From contig CAZBSI010000004.1 in the NCBI GenBank assembly GCA_964494345.1, forward strand, positions 248,001 through 312,000: a DNA stretch of 64,000 nucleotides, given 5' to 3'. The notes below the pieces were generated by a model, which did not search any database, had not been told where the DNA came from, and saw only the letters and a list, made by a program, of their open reading frames with translations. A program made the position numbers and the translations under genes. Source of the DNA: DTKD01 sp964494345. Lineage in GTDB: Bacteria; Armatimonadota; UBA5829. This document shows, in pieces, positions 25,213-33,776 of the stretch (positions within the stretch are counted from its first letter, which is position 1; the number at the start of each line of letters is the position of its first letter).

Positions 25213-27213
25213 CTATCGAATCTTTATATCCGACTGCATCCTTGGCCGCAGGACTCTTCTGGCGACAGGCGAACCAGTTAGCTTCTCACAGGTTATGATG
25301 CCAGTTACGGATACATATTTTCCGATATTCGGCCGCACAATTGACAGGCCCACGTCGACATACAGGCCGGTATAGCCGGTGCCATCGTCGAGGTTGCTGC
25401 CGTCGTCGATGTAGAACCAGTTGGTTCCAACGTGCTTGACTCGTCCGGTTGTGCGGACGAGCAGGCCGATGTTGTTAAGCCCATCGGCCATAGCGCGCGG
25501 GTAGGAATATTGGTCTACAACTGCGTCCTGTCCGGCGAACTGTCCTCCCCCGGTTGTTTTGTTTGGCATCAAAAGCGGCTGGAGTTTTTTGTTTGGCTCT
25601 GCGCGCTTGGTGATAGATGGGCTGATTATGGCCCTCTCTGCGCCTAAGACCAGGCCGGTAGAGCCGCTGACATCGACACAGTCTCCATTGGCCAGGCCAG
25701 TAGGGACAGAACCAGGGAAGTAGAGCAATATGCCGCTGGAACGATCCTCATTTTCCACGTAAAGCCGGTTCGCGATATCGCCTGAGGAGGTTGTCAATCT
25801 GGCGCCGGATAGAAATGCGGAGCCTCCGGGGACGCCACTCTTGGCGGCGGCGATGGTGCTGCTGACCTGGACTTCTTCAGTCAAAGCTCTATAGGCGTTG
25901 ACGCGGCCGTAGCCTGTGTAGATGTCATGGCCGGGAGGATTAATATCGTCGGCGGTGCGAGTTAACTGCAGGAAAACTTTCTGGACAGTCCACTCAGGAT
26001 GTGCAGACCACAACAATGCCACCACACCTGCCACAAATGGCGCTGCAGCGGAGGTTCCGTCGTTGTAGTAATAGCCATGCTCATCGAGCATACTCGTCGC
26101 GCCTATGATCTGTTTGCCAGGAGCTACCACGTCCAGATATGCGCCGTAGTTACTGCCGCCGGCTCCCCAGTCGGCTGAGGTGCATCTCTGATCGTTTTCA
26201 TTGCTGGCGCCCACGGAAAGGGTGTTGCCATAGGCGGCGGGATACATATCCGTGCCGACGTTTTCGTTGCCTGAAGCCGCAACGCAGAGCACGCCGCGCT
26301 CCCACGCGTAATCGACCGCCTCCGCCAGAGCGGGCACGTCTTCGTCACCTGCAAGGCTCATATTGACGACTTTGGCTCCGTTATCGACCGCGTAGATAAT
26401 ACCCTCAGCTACATCGCTTTCCAGACCGTAGCCGAGAGCGTCGGCGACCTTGACCGCCATTATCGGACATCCCCACGCCACGCCGGCCATTCCGCTGTAG
26501 TTGTTGGTGGCCGCACCGGCGATGCTGGCTGTGAATGTGCCGTGCTGCATTTTTATACCGAAGCCGTATGGGTCGATGTTATCATCCATCGGGTCGTTGT
26601 TATTGCCGGCGAAGTTCCAGCCCCTGGTGTCGTCGATAAAGCCATTGTTGTCATCGTCTATGCCGTTGTTTGGTATCTCGGCTGTGTTTTTCCACATCTT
26701 TGGAAAGAGGTCCGGGTGGGTGTAGTCTACTCCAGTATCGAGTATGGCTATGACGACGTTTGGGCTGCCGGTGGTAATAGACCAGGCCTCAGGCGCGTGG
26801 ATGTCGTGACGTGGGTAAGAACCTGCGTTGTATAAGCCCCATTGATCGATGTAGTCGCCGAAAATCCAATCGTAATAGCCGGTAACAAACAGCGGGTCGT
26901 TGGGATAAACCACGGTAATTCTAAGTATATGATTCGGCCCTACGTATTCGACTGATGGATCGTTTTTGAGCTTTGCTATAGCCGCATCCACGGTCATAGA
27001 CTCCGGCAGTTTCAGCCGAGTCATTTGAATACCGCGCACGTTTTTTATCTGCGTGATACCAAGCACCTGGGTTTTGAGGCGGGCCTTGGACTCGACGCCC
27101 TTTTTGTATTTTATCAACACTTCGCGCGGTGCGTGGGCCGCACGCACAGGACCGTATGTCGCACCGATCAGAAGGATAGCTAAAGTTAATATTACAAATC
27201 GCCTGAATTTCAT
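25213..27213 (-). CDS. Secreted subtilisin-like serine protease with tandem OB-like module
   Basis: Extracellular S8 peptidase, 666 residues. Signal peptide in residues 1-25, an inhibitor-type propeptide (~30-100: VLIKYKKGVESKARLK to DPSVEYVGPNHI), then the catalytic domain with Asp159 (IAILDTGVDYTHPDL), His224 (QHGTFTASIAG) and Ser388 (GTSAAAPFVAGVVALL). An Asp/Asn-rich loop (NNGIDDDNNGFIDD, ~183-195) looks like a calcium site. Residues ~455-536 and ~579-666 are two OB-fold-like copies also found in the M6 protease and, as one copy, in the deacetylase. The start at 27213 has GGAG upstream; the frame reaches 27246. All catalytic residues are present. Confidence 0.93.
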   Translation of the reverse strand: MKFRRFVILTLAILLIGATYGPVRAAHAPREVLIKYKKGVESKARLKTQVLGITQIKNVRGIQMTRLKLPESMTVDAAIAKLKNDPSVEYVGPNHILRITVVYPNDPLFVTGYYDWIFGDYIDQWGLYNAGSYPRHDIHAPEAWSITTGSPNVVIAILDTGVDYTHPDLFPKMWKNTAEIPNNGIDDDNNGFIDDTRGWNFAGNNNDPMDDNIDPYGFGIKMQHGTFTASIAGAATNNYSGMAGVAWGCPIMAVKVADALGYGLESDVAEGIIYAVDNGAKVVNMSLAGDEDVPALAEAVDYAWERGVLCVAASGNENVGTDMYPAAYGNTLSVGASNENDQRCTSADWGAGGSNYGAYLDVVAPGKQIIGATSMLDEHGYYYNDGTSAAAPFVAGVVALLWSAHPEWTVQKVFLQLTRTADDINPPGHDIYTGYGRVNAYRALTEEVQVSSTIAAAKSGVPGGSAFLSGARLTTSSGDIANRLYVENEDRSSGILLYFPGSVPTGLANGDCVDVSGSTGLVLGAERAIISPSITKRAEPNKKLQPLLMPNKTTGGGQFAGQDAVVDQYSYPRAMADGLNNIGLLVRTTGRVKHVGTNWFYIDDGSNLDDGTGYTGLYVDVGLSIVRPNIGKYVSVTGIITCEKLTGSPVARRVLRPRMQSDIKIR

Positions 27214-27298
27214 AACCACACACTCCGAAAGTGCAATCTCAACCATTTGCAGTATACCATGTATGACTCATATTCACGGGCAATAGTTCGCCTGGTAG

Positions 27299-28100
27299 AA
27301 GGGAATAAACGCGAAAGCGCGAAAGGGGCGAAAGCCAGAAATAATGGGATGGTATCGTAATGTGGGGAGCCTGACAAGACTTGATCGGACTTCGAAGCTC
27401 GGATATCGGACAAAGCAGATTTCTCACTGCGCTCGAAATGACGGGGAAGGGATAAACGCGAAAGAGCGAAGGGGGCGAAAGCCAGAAATAATGGGATGGT
27501 ATCGTTATATCGGGAGCTAACAAGACTTGATCGAACTTCGAAGCTCGGATATCGGACATAGAAAAAACAGATTTCTCACTGCGCTCGAAATGACGGGGAA
27601 GGGAATAAACGCGAAAGAGCGAAAGGGGCGAAAGCCAGAAATAATGGGATGATATCGTTATATCGGGAGCTAACAAGACTTGATCGAACTTCGAAGCTCG
27701 GATATCGGACATAGAAAAAACAGATTTCTCACTGCGCTCGAAATGACGGGGAAGGGAATAAACGCGAAAGAGCGAAAGGGGCGAAAGCCAGAAATAATGG
27801 GATGATATCGTTATATCGGGAGCTAACAAGACTTGATCGAACTTCGAAGCTCGGATATCGGACATAGAAAAAGCAGATTTCTCGCTGCGCTCGAAATGAC
27901 GGGGGTGGGCGCTGGAAATGACGGGGGTTGTGGAATGACGGGGGTGGGCGCTCGAAATGACGGGGGTGTGGAATGACGGGGAAGGGATAAACGCGAAAGA
28001 ACGAAAGGGGCGAAAGCCAGAAATAATGGGATGGTATCGTAATGTGGGGAGCCTGACAAGACTTGATCGGACTTCTAACGTCTGACCTCGGACATCGAAA
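27299..28100. repeat. Tandem array of ~150-bp mosaic repeat, five units
   Basis: Units begin near 27299, 27447, 27599, 27752 and 27982. Each starts AAGGGATAAACGCGAAAG (module A), then GCGAAAGCCAGAAATAATGG, TGGTATCGTWATRTSGGGAG, AAGACTTGATCGAACTTCGA, AAGCTCGGATATCGGACA, and ends with module C (CAGATTTCTCACTGCGCTCG). Units 2-4 are nearly identical, so they duplicated recently. Between units 4 and 5 a stretch (27901-27980) repeats CGAAATGACGGGGGTG-like pieces. Long minus-strand frames over the array are repeat artefacts. Nothing else is seen between the subtilase start and 28100. Confidence 0.9.
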
Positions 28101-28128
28101 AAAAGCCGCCGGTTGTGTGGCCGGCGGC
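28098..28128 (-). terminator. Intrinsic terminator of the PEP-CTERM gene
   Basis: On the minus strand GCCGCCGG and CCGGCGGC form an 8-bp stem with an 8-nt loop, followed by seven T. It lies 29 bp after the stop codon and is the clearest intrinsic terminator in the window. Confidence 0.88.
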
Positions 28129-28156
28129 AAATCTGAAATGAAAACGTCTAATTGGT

Positions 28157-28891
28157 TTATGCTCTCTTGCGGCGAATGATGCCGAGGAGGCCAACCAGAC
28201 CAGTGCCCAGAGCGAGCATGCTGCCCTGCTCAGGAACAGCGCCCGAAGTGACAACGATGTTGTCAAAGTAAGCAGGAATTTTGTTAGTGCTGGCCAAGTT
28301 TGATCCTGCGGTCAAATAGGTGATGCCATATACCTTTGTGGTCGTGGAGGACGCAGCAAGGACATTGTTGACATAGAAGTTCACAGTAGCTTTCGGGTCT
28401 CCGGCCTTGTAGATCTGCTCGACCTTCATGCTAACCCAATCGCCGTCTACGCGCGCAACGGTGGTATTAGCCCAGCCAATACCTCCAAAAGCAATTCTGA
28501 ATTGGTAGTAAGTCTGATCGGCGGGAGTGGCGTTATAAGTGCCGAAAGCCATCAGCTCCTGCAAGCCACCGACATCGGCGCCAAGCTGCATGTATTCTCG
28601 ATAATTGGTGCCCTTATCCTGATAGAAGTCCCAGGTCACAGTCCAGTTTTTATCAGTCTCAGAGAAATTAACCCTCTTTGTGCCCGCGCCGGTTTCTGTC
28701 GCAGCCTTCAAGGCGTGATTGCCAGCACCCAACTTTTGAGCAATAGCGTCATTGACAATGGTGCCACCTATACCAACGTCATACCACGTCCCCGCTCCGC
28801 TTTCCCAATCCTGGGTTAAAACGACAGCGGCCAACGCTTGCGTGCCCACAAATGCGAGGCACAACACAAGCAGAAAGACAAACTTCCTCAT
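28157..28891 (-). CDS. PEP-CTERM sorting-signal protein
   Basis: A secreted, surface-directed protein of 244 residues. Signal peptide MRKFVFLLVLCLAFVGTQAL, cut near ALA. The body (DWESGAGTWYDVG onward) looks like a jelly-roll, concanavalin-like domain. The C-terminus has the exosortase signal: VPEQGS, a hydrophobic helix (MLALGTGLVGLLGII) and the basic tail RRKRA. VPEQGS differs from the common VPEP form. Such proteins are cleaved by a membrane exosortase, absent from this window. AAGGAGGG before the ATG at 28891 sets the start; monocistronic, with its own promoter and terminator. Binding partner or ligand unknown. Confidence 0.88.
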   Translation of the reverse strand: MRKFVFLLVLCLAFVGTQALAAVVLTQDWESGAGTWYDVGIGGTIVNDAIAQKLGAGNHALKAATETGAGTKRVNFSETDKNWTVTWDFYQDKGTNYREYMQLGADVGGLQELMAFGTYNATPADQTYYQFRIAFGGIGWANTTVARVDGDWVSMKVEQIYKAGDPKATVNFYVNNVLAASSTTTKVYGITYLTAGSNLASTNKIPAYFDNIVVTSGAVPEQGSMLALGTGLVGLLGIIRRKRA

Positions 28892-28983
28892 TTCAATTCC
28901 CTCCTTAAAGAGTGTTGTTGAGCAGGTATCCGGGTCGCAGGCTACCCCAACGATAATACATGCAGCCATACATACCCTATTGC

Positions 28984-29012
28984 AGATTATCATGCACTAC
29001 AGTGTTTGTCAA
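28984..29012 (-). promoter_or_regulatory. Sigma-70 promoter for the PEP-CTERM gene
   Basis: Minus strand TTGACA (29007-29012), 17-bp spacer, TAATCT (28984-28989). The transcript would carry a leader of about 85 nt. The rest of the 303-bp gap up to the TlpA gene shows only the hairpin at 29141. Confidence 0.75.
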
Positions 29013-29140
29013 CTTTTTGGTGAGAATCAAGTAATTGTACGGGGCATGGAACGCAAAACCAGCACTATATGTCTTGCAATATGGTTATTATTGTCGTTAT
29101 TTAGTCATTATAATGTTGCACTCTGTATTATGTAGCAAAT

Positions 29141-29165
29141 AAGACCAGCGCGGGGCGCTGGTCTT
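29141..29165 (-). terminator. Hairpin after the TlpA-like gene
   Basis: A 10-bp stem, AAGACCAGCG with CGCTGGTCTT, 5-nt loop, 29 bp past the stop. On the minus strand it ends in TTATTT, a weak T-tract. Confidence 0.6.
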
Positions 29166-29194
29166 TGAACATGTTGCGTTTTGACCTGAATCCG

Positions 29195-29710
29195 CTATTT
29201 CAGAAGAGATGCTATCTCCTTGTCCATCTTGGCAGCATCGTCCGCACCGCCAAATCCGGAATGCACATAACGAATTACGCCTTTTTTGTCGATGATGTAA
29301 GTGGCGGGGATTCCCCTTACGCTATACTTCTCGCTGATGGCTTTGCCACGCTCGTCCGGACAGACAATGTAGTTTATGTTGTTCTTCTTTGCAAATGCCG
29401 CAACATCGGCCTTGCGCTCGTCAACAGCGACGCCGACAAAAACAACAGGCTTATCTTTATATTTGGCCTGAAGCTTGACCAGGTGCGGAATTTCAGCCCT
29501 GCAAGGAGGACACCATGTCGCCCATATATCCAAAAGCACCACTTTTCCCGGCGCCTTAAAATTATCGGCGAGTGTAAATGTTTTGCCGTCCAGATCCTTC
29601 AGAGAAAAGTCCGGCGCCTTGGCCCCTGCTTTCAGATTCGCATAAGCCACAGCAGAAATCGAAGCTACCACAGCGACGACAAGCACCGCTATAAAGAGTC
29701 TTTTAATCAT
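29195..29710 (-). CDS. TlpA/ResA-like thiol-disulfide oxidoreductase
   Basis: An exported thioredoxin-fold protein of 171 residues. The N-terminal segment LFIAVLVVAVVASISAVAYA is a signal peptide or anchor. The redox motif is WATWCPPCRAEIPHL near residue 65, preceded by APDFSLKDLDGKTF, the AhpC/TSA-Redoxin type entry. GIPATYIIDKKGVIRYVHSG supplies the cis-Pro region. It likely reduces disulfides outside the membrane, for example in cytochrome c or extracytoplasmic proteins, and may take electrons from the DsbD at 54488; that link is inference. GGA lies upstream of the ATG at 29710. Confidence 0.92.
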   Translation of the reverse strand: MIKRLFIAVLVVAVVASISAVAYANLKAGAKAPDFSLKDLDGKTFTLADNFKAPGKVVLLDIWATWCPPCRAEIPHLVKLQAKYKDKPVVFVGVAVDERKADVAAFAKKNNINYIVCPDERGKAISEKYSVRGIPATYIIDKKGVIRYVHSGFGGADDAAKMDKEIASLLK

Positions 29711-29885
29711 TGCTACTATCCTTTCCTTTCCAAAAATCGTCGTTTTAGCATGCCCGCTTTATGCCCCGGTCAATCTATTCGACCCATAACAGGCCATAAC
29801 CTCTTTTGAATTGCCAACACGCTCGATAGATTCCGCGAATGTGGGCCCAATGACAGGCTTTCGTCAATGACATGCCCGAATCTCG

Positions 29886-29914
29886 TTGACATGTGTTGTA
29901 GACGATGATATGCT
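29886..29914 (+). promoter_or_regulatory. Sigma-70 promoter for the propeller-like gene
   Basis: TTGACA (29886-29891), 17-bp spacer, TATGCT (29909-29914), 48 bp before the GTG start. Confidence 0.7.
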
Positions 29915-29962
29915 TTCAACGTTACTTATCGTACCTCATTTTATTATAGGGACACAGCTTAA

Positions 29963-31135
29963 GTGTTGAGATTGAACCCTACACTTCGCAGCATCGGCGT
30001 CCTGATCTCTTTGCTGATTGCCTGCCTGATTGGCATAACGATCCTGCGCGCCAACCTGAAACCTTCGATTGTTACGGGAGGTAAACCACCCGTCGTCGAT
30101 ATCGATTGGGATATCTCTGCTGCACAAGTGGATAGAATATCATTTTCGGGCTCCGGCAGGCATATCTGCACCATATCCGAAGCCGGACAAATTACCTGTT
30201 ATGACCGTGACGGAAAGAAACTTTTTTCGACGCTGGTGGACGGGGCCGACAGAGCTGTCATTACGCCCGATGGGCAATGCACACTCGCTTATGCGCATCG
30301 TAACCCCGCCAATACAAAACTGACTTTCCTCGATTCGACAGGGGGCGTATGTTGGACTATGAATGTTCCCAGCGCCGTGTGGTCGGCGGATGCCGATAGC
30401 TCCAACGGCGTCTCCGAGTTTGCAGTCGGCGCCGGGGAGAGCCGTATATATATGGTCTCTGTCAATAACAAAACTAAACGTTATCGCAGGTTCCGCAGTC
30501 CGGGAGTGGTCTGTTCCATAGCTCTGGACTCCGCAGCGGATACCATTCTCTATGGCACATGGCAGCCGTCAACGGTGAGAGCGACGCACCTCGACGGGCG
30601 CACTCGATGGGAGATTGGGGCACAGCCAGGTATGCTGCAATATGTGGAGCCATTGACGGATTCGGCAAGAATACTTCTTAACTCTGTGCCGAACAGATAT
30701 GGAGCCGACAGCGAGACGACACTGCGAGAGGCAGACGGCAAAAGTCTGAGTCGTTATATTGTAAGCGTTGAAGAGGCGACAAGGGTGATCCCCTCCCCTA
30801 ACGGACTTTTCGTATGCGTGGGTTATCGCAAGCTGATTCAGCATTCGGGAAAGACGATGCCTGAAAAGCACGCAGTATTGCAGGATCACGCCGGTCGGAA
30901 GTTTTGGGATAAAGGCTCAATGCTGCTGCAGGCGACCCCGATTCTGGTTCTTAATACAGGGTTTGTGCTTATAAGTGACGGCGAGAAGACAATTTTTGCC
31001 GTCGGGCCGGATGGGGCTTTTAAACAGGTATGCGAATTGACCTCCCCTATATCCAGGTTTACAAGATCGCCGGATAGCTGCCAGGCGATGGTAGAGTGTC
31101 AAAACGGCCGCATCTATCATTTAGACATCCAGTAA
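29963..31135 (+). CDS. Membrane-anchored beta-propeller-like protein
   Basis: A 390-residue protein with an N-terminal signal anchor (IGVLISLLIACLIGITIL) and a repetitive beta-rich outer part: segments such as FSGSGRHICTISEAGQITCY, VITPDGQCTLAYAH and IPSPNGLFVCVGY recur about every 40-50 residues, as in WD40/PQQ-type propellers. No catalytic motif is visible and no family name is claimed. GTG start with AGGGA upstream and a consensus promoter at 29886. It ends 5 bp before a long palindrome shared with the convergent regulator gene. Confidence 0.65.
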   Translation: MLRLNPTLRSIGVLISLLIACLIGITILRANLKPSIVTGGKPPVVDIDWDISAAQVDRISFSGSGRHICTISEAGQITCYDRDGKKLFSTLVDGADRAVITPDGQCTLAYAHRNPANTKLTFLDSTGGVCWTMNVPSAVWSADADSSNGVSEFAVGAGESRIYMVSVNNKTKRYRRFRSPGVVCSIALDSAADTILYGTWQPSTVRATHLDGRTRWEIGAQPGMLQYVEPLTDSARILLNSVPNRYGADSETTLREADGKSLSRYIVSVEEATRVIPSPNGLFVCVGYRKLIQHSGKTMPEKHAVLQDHAGRKFWDKGSMLLQATPILVLNTGFVLISDGEKTIFAVGPDGAFKQVCELTSPISRFTRSPDSCQAMVECQNGRIYHLDIQ

Positions 31136-31140
31136 ATAGC

Positions 31141-31177
31141 GATACGGCGGTCGCACACCCTATGCGACCGCCGTATC
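31141..31177. terminator. 15-bp perfect palindrome between convergent genes
   Basis: GATACGGCGGTCGCA pairs perfectly with TGCGACCGCCGTATC around a 7-nt loop. It separates two convergent genes, so termination in both directions is likely, but neither side has a T-run. Confidence 0.55.
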
Positions 31178-31200
31178 AACGAGACTGGGCTGGGTGTCCG

Positions 31201-31491
31201 TCAGTTTTCTCTCATCGTGGCTTCAAATGGGATAAGTCCCAGTCGAGTCGCACGTCGGAAAGCCTGAACGCGATTGGACACCTGGAGCTTGTCGTATATG
31301 TTGGCTAAATGGAAATCCACTGTTCGCTTGCAGACATACAAAGCATCGGCCACTTCCTGGCTGGATCTGCCTTCCACTACCAGGAATAATACTTCCAGCT
31401 CACGCTTTGTTAGCCGCACCGAGCGATCGGGTTGGATTTCCGGAAGGCCGGCAGCCGCCATATAGCTCTCCTTTCCCTGCTCGCCGCTCAT
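31201..31491 (-). CDS. LuxR-type (GerE) helix-turn-helix regulator, DNA-binding domain only
   Basis: A 96-residue protein with a complete LuxR-type HTH: LTKRELEVLFLVVEGRSSQE, then VADALYVCKRTVDFHLANIY and DKLQVSNRVQAFRRATRLG. There is no receiver or sensor domain, so it resembles stand-alone GerE-like regulators. Its targets and any signal are unknown. GGA lies 10 bp before the ATG at 31491. It is divergent from the propeller enzyme gene at 31625, which is an obvious candidate target, though no operator was recognised. Confidence 0.85.
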   Translation of the reverse strand: MSGEQGKESYMAAAGLPEIQPDRSVRLTKRELEVLFLVVEGRSSQEVADALYVCKRTVDFHLANIYDKLQVSNRVQAFRRATRLGLIPFEATMREN

Positions 31492-31624
31492 AGAAATTGT
31501 TCCATCAACAAACGCGTTTTCGGCAGTAGAATCTGCATGTGTTTTTATAATTTACGCTGAGGCAAGGATTATGTCTCGATGCTGTCTAAGTTCTCCATAA
31601 ACGAATTGTTGGAGATTTACACGG

Positions 31625-32794
31625 ATGATTTTTAGTAATATGCTGATCGCGGCGGCGATTTTGACTGGCTTACTTTGCGGAGCATGCCCGGCTGCTGATT
31701 ATAAGATTAATATGCTGAAGTTCAACGACTATCCAGAGATCGATTCGATAACTTTAAAGAGTATATTCTACGGTCACAACTCGGCTGTAGACAGACCCAT
31801 AACCGGCGGCGAGCCAGCTTATAATTATAGCGTGCATATCATTAAGGATGGCGAACGTTATCGCATGTATGCCGGTGGTCGATGGAGACGGCCGGGGATC
31901 AAATGCGCCGACGGCGACCACGTGATGCAGTATATCTCCACAACAGGCAAACCCAACACCTGGAAGATGCCCTATAACCGGCCGGAGTTTTTCATCGGAT
32001 GTGAGAGCGGCAAGCCGGGCCAGTGGTTCTCCAACAACTGCCTAGAACCGGAAGTGTTGAAGGTCAACGGCGTATACTATATGTATACACAAGTGCAGAT
32101 CGACCCGGGCACCCCGTTAGATATACCTGGGGTAAAGGCCAAAGTTGGGGCTGACCGTATTTTGCTGTTTACCAGCCGAAATGGCTATGACTGGACTCGC
32201 TTTGAGGAACGCGGAGTGGTGGTGAACATAGACTCGCCGGAGACGACGGCGCTGCACCATCAGGAAATGGTTTATGTGCCGTGGGATAAAGACAAGAAGC
32301 CGTTTTGGATGTATGTCGCAGTAAATACGAAGAAGGGCTTTGAGGGCTACTCCCGAATCCGAAGCGCTGACCCAAAGACATTCGATTGGAACGACCGCGA
32401 AAAGGGAGTCAACCTGGCGCAGTTGGGAAACCAGATAGCCTATGCAGCTGAAGCACCAGGCGGGCCGTTGTTTGTTCGCATAACGTTTACCGGCAATGAC
32501 ACCGGTCGCACGTTGCCAACATTGCAGTTTTCCAGAGACGGTCTCAAATGGCAGATCGGGGACAATGGACCTGCACTGTTGGATGGCAGCCACGACGATG
32601 CTTTTAATCAGAACTGCTATTTTTTGGGGATATCGACCATCGACGGCACCGGGGCTTTGGAGCGAATCGGGGATAACACCTATCGGGCGATTTATGCCGC
32701 CACCACGTCCAACTCTCCAGGCGGTGCGGAGATATGGAAGTCCCAGGTCGGTGTGGGAGAGCTGGTCTTTACGATTAATCCCAAAAGCAAATAA
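31625..32794 (+). CDS. Secreted five-bladed propeller protein, GH43/GH32-like
   Basis: A 389-residue exported protein with a signal peptide (MLIAAAILTGLLCGACPAA). The body reads like glycosidase-type five-bladed propellers (GH43/GH32/GH130 fold): HIIKDGERYRMYAGGRWRRP, CLEPEVLKVNGVYYMYTQVQ, LFTSRNGYDWTRFEERGVVV, LQFSRDGLKWQIGDNGPALL. The repeated Y-x-M-Y strands and S-R-(N/D)-G-x-x-W turns are typical. I cannot assign the catalytic acids or substrate with confidence. The ATG at 31625 has GGAG upstream. Possibly regulated by the divergent LuxR-type gene. Confidence 0.65.
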   Translation: MIFSNMLIAAAILTGLLCGACPAADYKINMLKFNDYPEIDSITLKSIFYGHNSAVDRPITGGEPAYNYSVHIIKDGERYRMYAGGRWRRPGIKCADGDHVMQYISTTGKPNTWKMPYNRPEFFIGCESGKPGQWFSNNCLEPEVLKVNGVYYMYTQVQIDPGTPLDIPGVKAKVGADRILLFTSRNGYDWTRFEERGVVVNIDSPETTALHHQEMVYVPWDKDKKPFWMYVAVNTKKGFEGYSRIRSADPKTFDWNDREKGVNLAQLGNQIAYAAEAPGGPLFVRITFTGNDTGRTLPTLQFSRDGLKWQIGDNGPALLDGSHDDAFNQNCYFLGISTIDGTGALERIGDNTYRAIYAATTSNSPGGAEIWKSQVGVGELVFTINPKSK

Positions 32795-32796
32795 AC

Positions 32797-33465
32797 TTAT
32801 TTGCCGTCTGTGATACCGGGCCAGCCGAACGGGGAGCAGGATATTTTCCGTTTGATCCGCGCGAGAGCATTATCGACGGATTTTGTCTTGCACTCCAGTT
32901 CGCAGGCGATCTCACGGTAGGATTTGCCGATTTGATATCCAGACAGCACGCGCCACTCGAAGTCGCTGAGCATTCTGCGCAGCATATCCTGAAGGCGCGT
33001 GCTGTCTTCTTTTTGCAGCACGAGCTCTTCAGGATCGACTGTGTCGTCGGAGACAAGTATCTCAGCGAGGTTCCATTCTGAGTCGTTGTCGTCGGAAGGA
33101 TATTCCAGCGAGACCGACATATTGAGCGGCGATTGTTTCTGTCGGGTGGCTGTTTTGATCGCAGTAATGACGTGGCGCTCGATACAGATTCTGGCAAAGG
33201 AGATAAAGGAGATCTCCTTTTCGGGGCGATAGTCTACGATAGCCTGCCACAACCCGATCATACCGACCTGCAGCAGGTCCTCCTTTTCGGCGCCCATCAA
33301 AAAGTAAGACCGGATCTTCGTTCTCACCAGGCTGCGATACTTATACAGCAGATATTCAGAGGCCTGTTCGTCGCCTGCCTGGGCTATCCGGACTACATCC
33401 TGATCCGCCAACGCGATGTAATGCGACTGCAAGAGACTACGCTCTTCCTGAACTTGGTCCCGCAC
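32797..33465 (-). CDS. RNA polymerase sigma factor, SigH (Spo0H)-like
   Basis: A sigma-70 family factor of 222 residues, close to Bacillus SigH in length and sequence: YLLYKYRSLVRTKIRSYFLM, EDLLQVGMIGLWQAIVDYRP, FARICIERHVITAIKTATRQ and KQSPLN correspond almost word for word to region 2. Region 4 is LSDFEWRVLSGYQIGKSYRE with KSVDNALARIKRKI. The GTG at 33465 is preceded by AGAGGTGA at ideal spacing, better than the upstream GTG at 33474, which lies within that site. It follows the DUF4342-like gene after about 12 bp, so both share the promoter at 33777. No sporulation genes are in view. Confidence 0.9.
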   Translation of the reverse strand: MRDQVQEERSLLQSHYIALADQDVVRIAQAGDEQASEYLLYKYRSLVRTKIRSYFLMGAEKEDLLQVGMIGLWQAIVDYRPEKEISFISFARICIERHVITAIKTATRQKQSPLNMSVSLEYPSDDNDSEWNLAEILVSDDTVDPEELVLQKEDSTRLQDMLRRMLSDFEWRVLSGYQIGKSYREIACELECKTKSVDNALARIKRKISCSPFGWPGITDGK

Positions 33466-33477
33466 GCCGGTCACCTC

Positions 33478-33768
33478 TTAATCTTCGTGGTCCATCTCAA
33501 CAGCCAGCTTAGTTAGCAGCACAGCGGCCAATCCCGCTGCAAAAGCCGCACTCGCAGACAGCGCGACAGGAAACTCCGTCAGCGTTCGATCTCCGAGTTT
33601 GACCTTAAGCGACTTGGGACGCCCGGAGGAGACGAGTTTTTGCATCTCTCCGAGTATCTCAATAGCCACATCCAGGGCTGTTGAGAGCTTTTCTGCAGCC
33701 TTAATCAGCACCTGCTCATCGCAGCTTGGTTGTAACGAGACATCCAGACCGTTTTCCATAGTCGTCAC
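33478..33768 (-). CDS. DUF4342-like small protein, cotranscribed with sigH
   Basis: A 96-residue protein. The N-terminal half is helical (EQVLIKAAEKLSTALDVAIE), the second half is KSLKVKLGDRTLTEFPVALS followed by a hydrophobic stretch (ALSASAAFAAGLAAVLLTKL), which resembles DUF4342 proteins: a basic beta-hairpin next to a Gly/Ala-rich membrane-type segment. Function unknown; it could act as a membrane-linked partner of the sigma factor, but that rests only on gene order. The start is GTG 33768 or ATG 33759; neither has a Shine-Dalgarno, and the promoter is so close that the mRNA may be leaderless. Confidence 0.6.
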   Translation of the reverse strand: MTTMENGLDVSLQPSCDEQVLIKAAEKLSTALDVAIEILGEMQKLVSSGRPKSLKVKLGDRTLTEFPVALSASAAFAAGLAAVLLTKLAVEMDHED

Positions 33769-33776
33769 CGGTAGGG

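Noticed and set aside
27299..28100. CRISPR array
   Set aside because: Repeat units are ~150 bp and contiguous, with no short repeat separated by unique spacers, and no cas genes are in the window.
27239..28130. Minus-strand frames of 208 and 133 codons with repeated FERSEKS-like text
   Set aside because: These are translations of the tandem intergenic repeat (module C gives the same text in many genomes). No ribosome-binding site or family.
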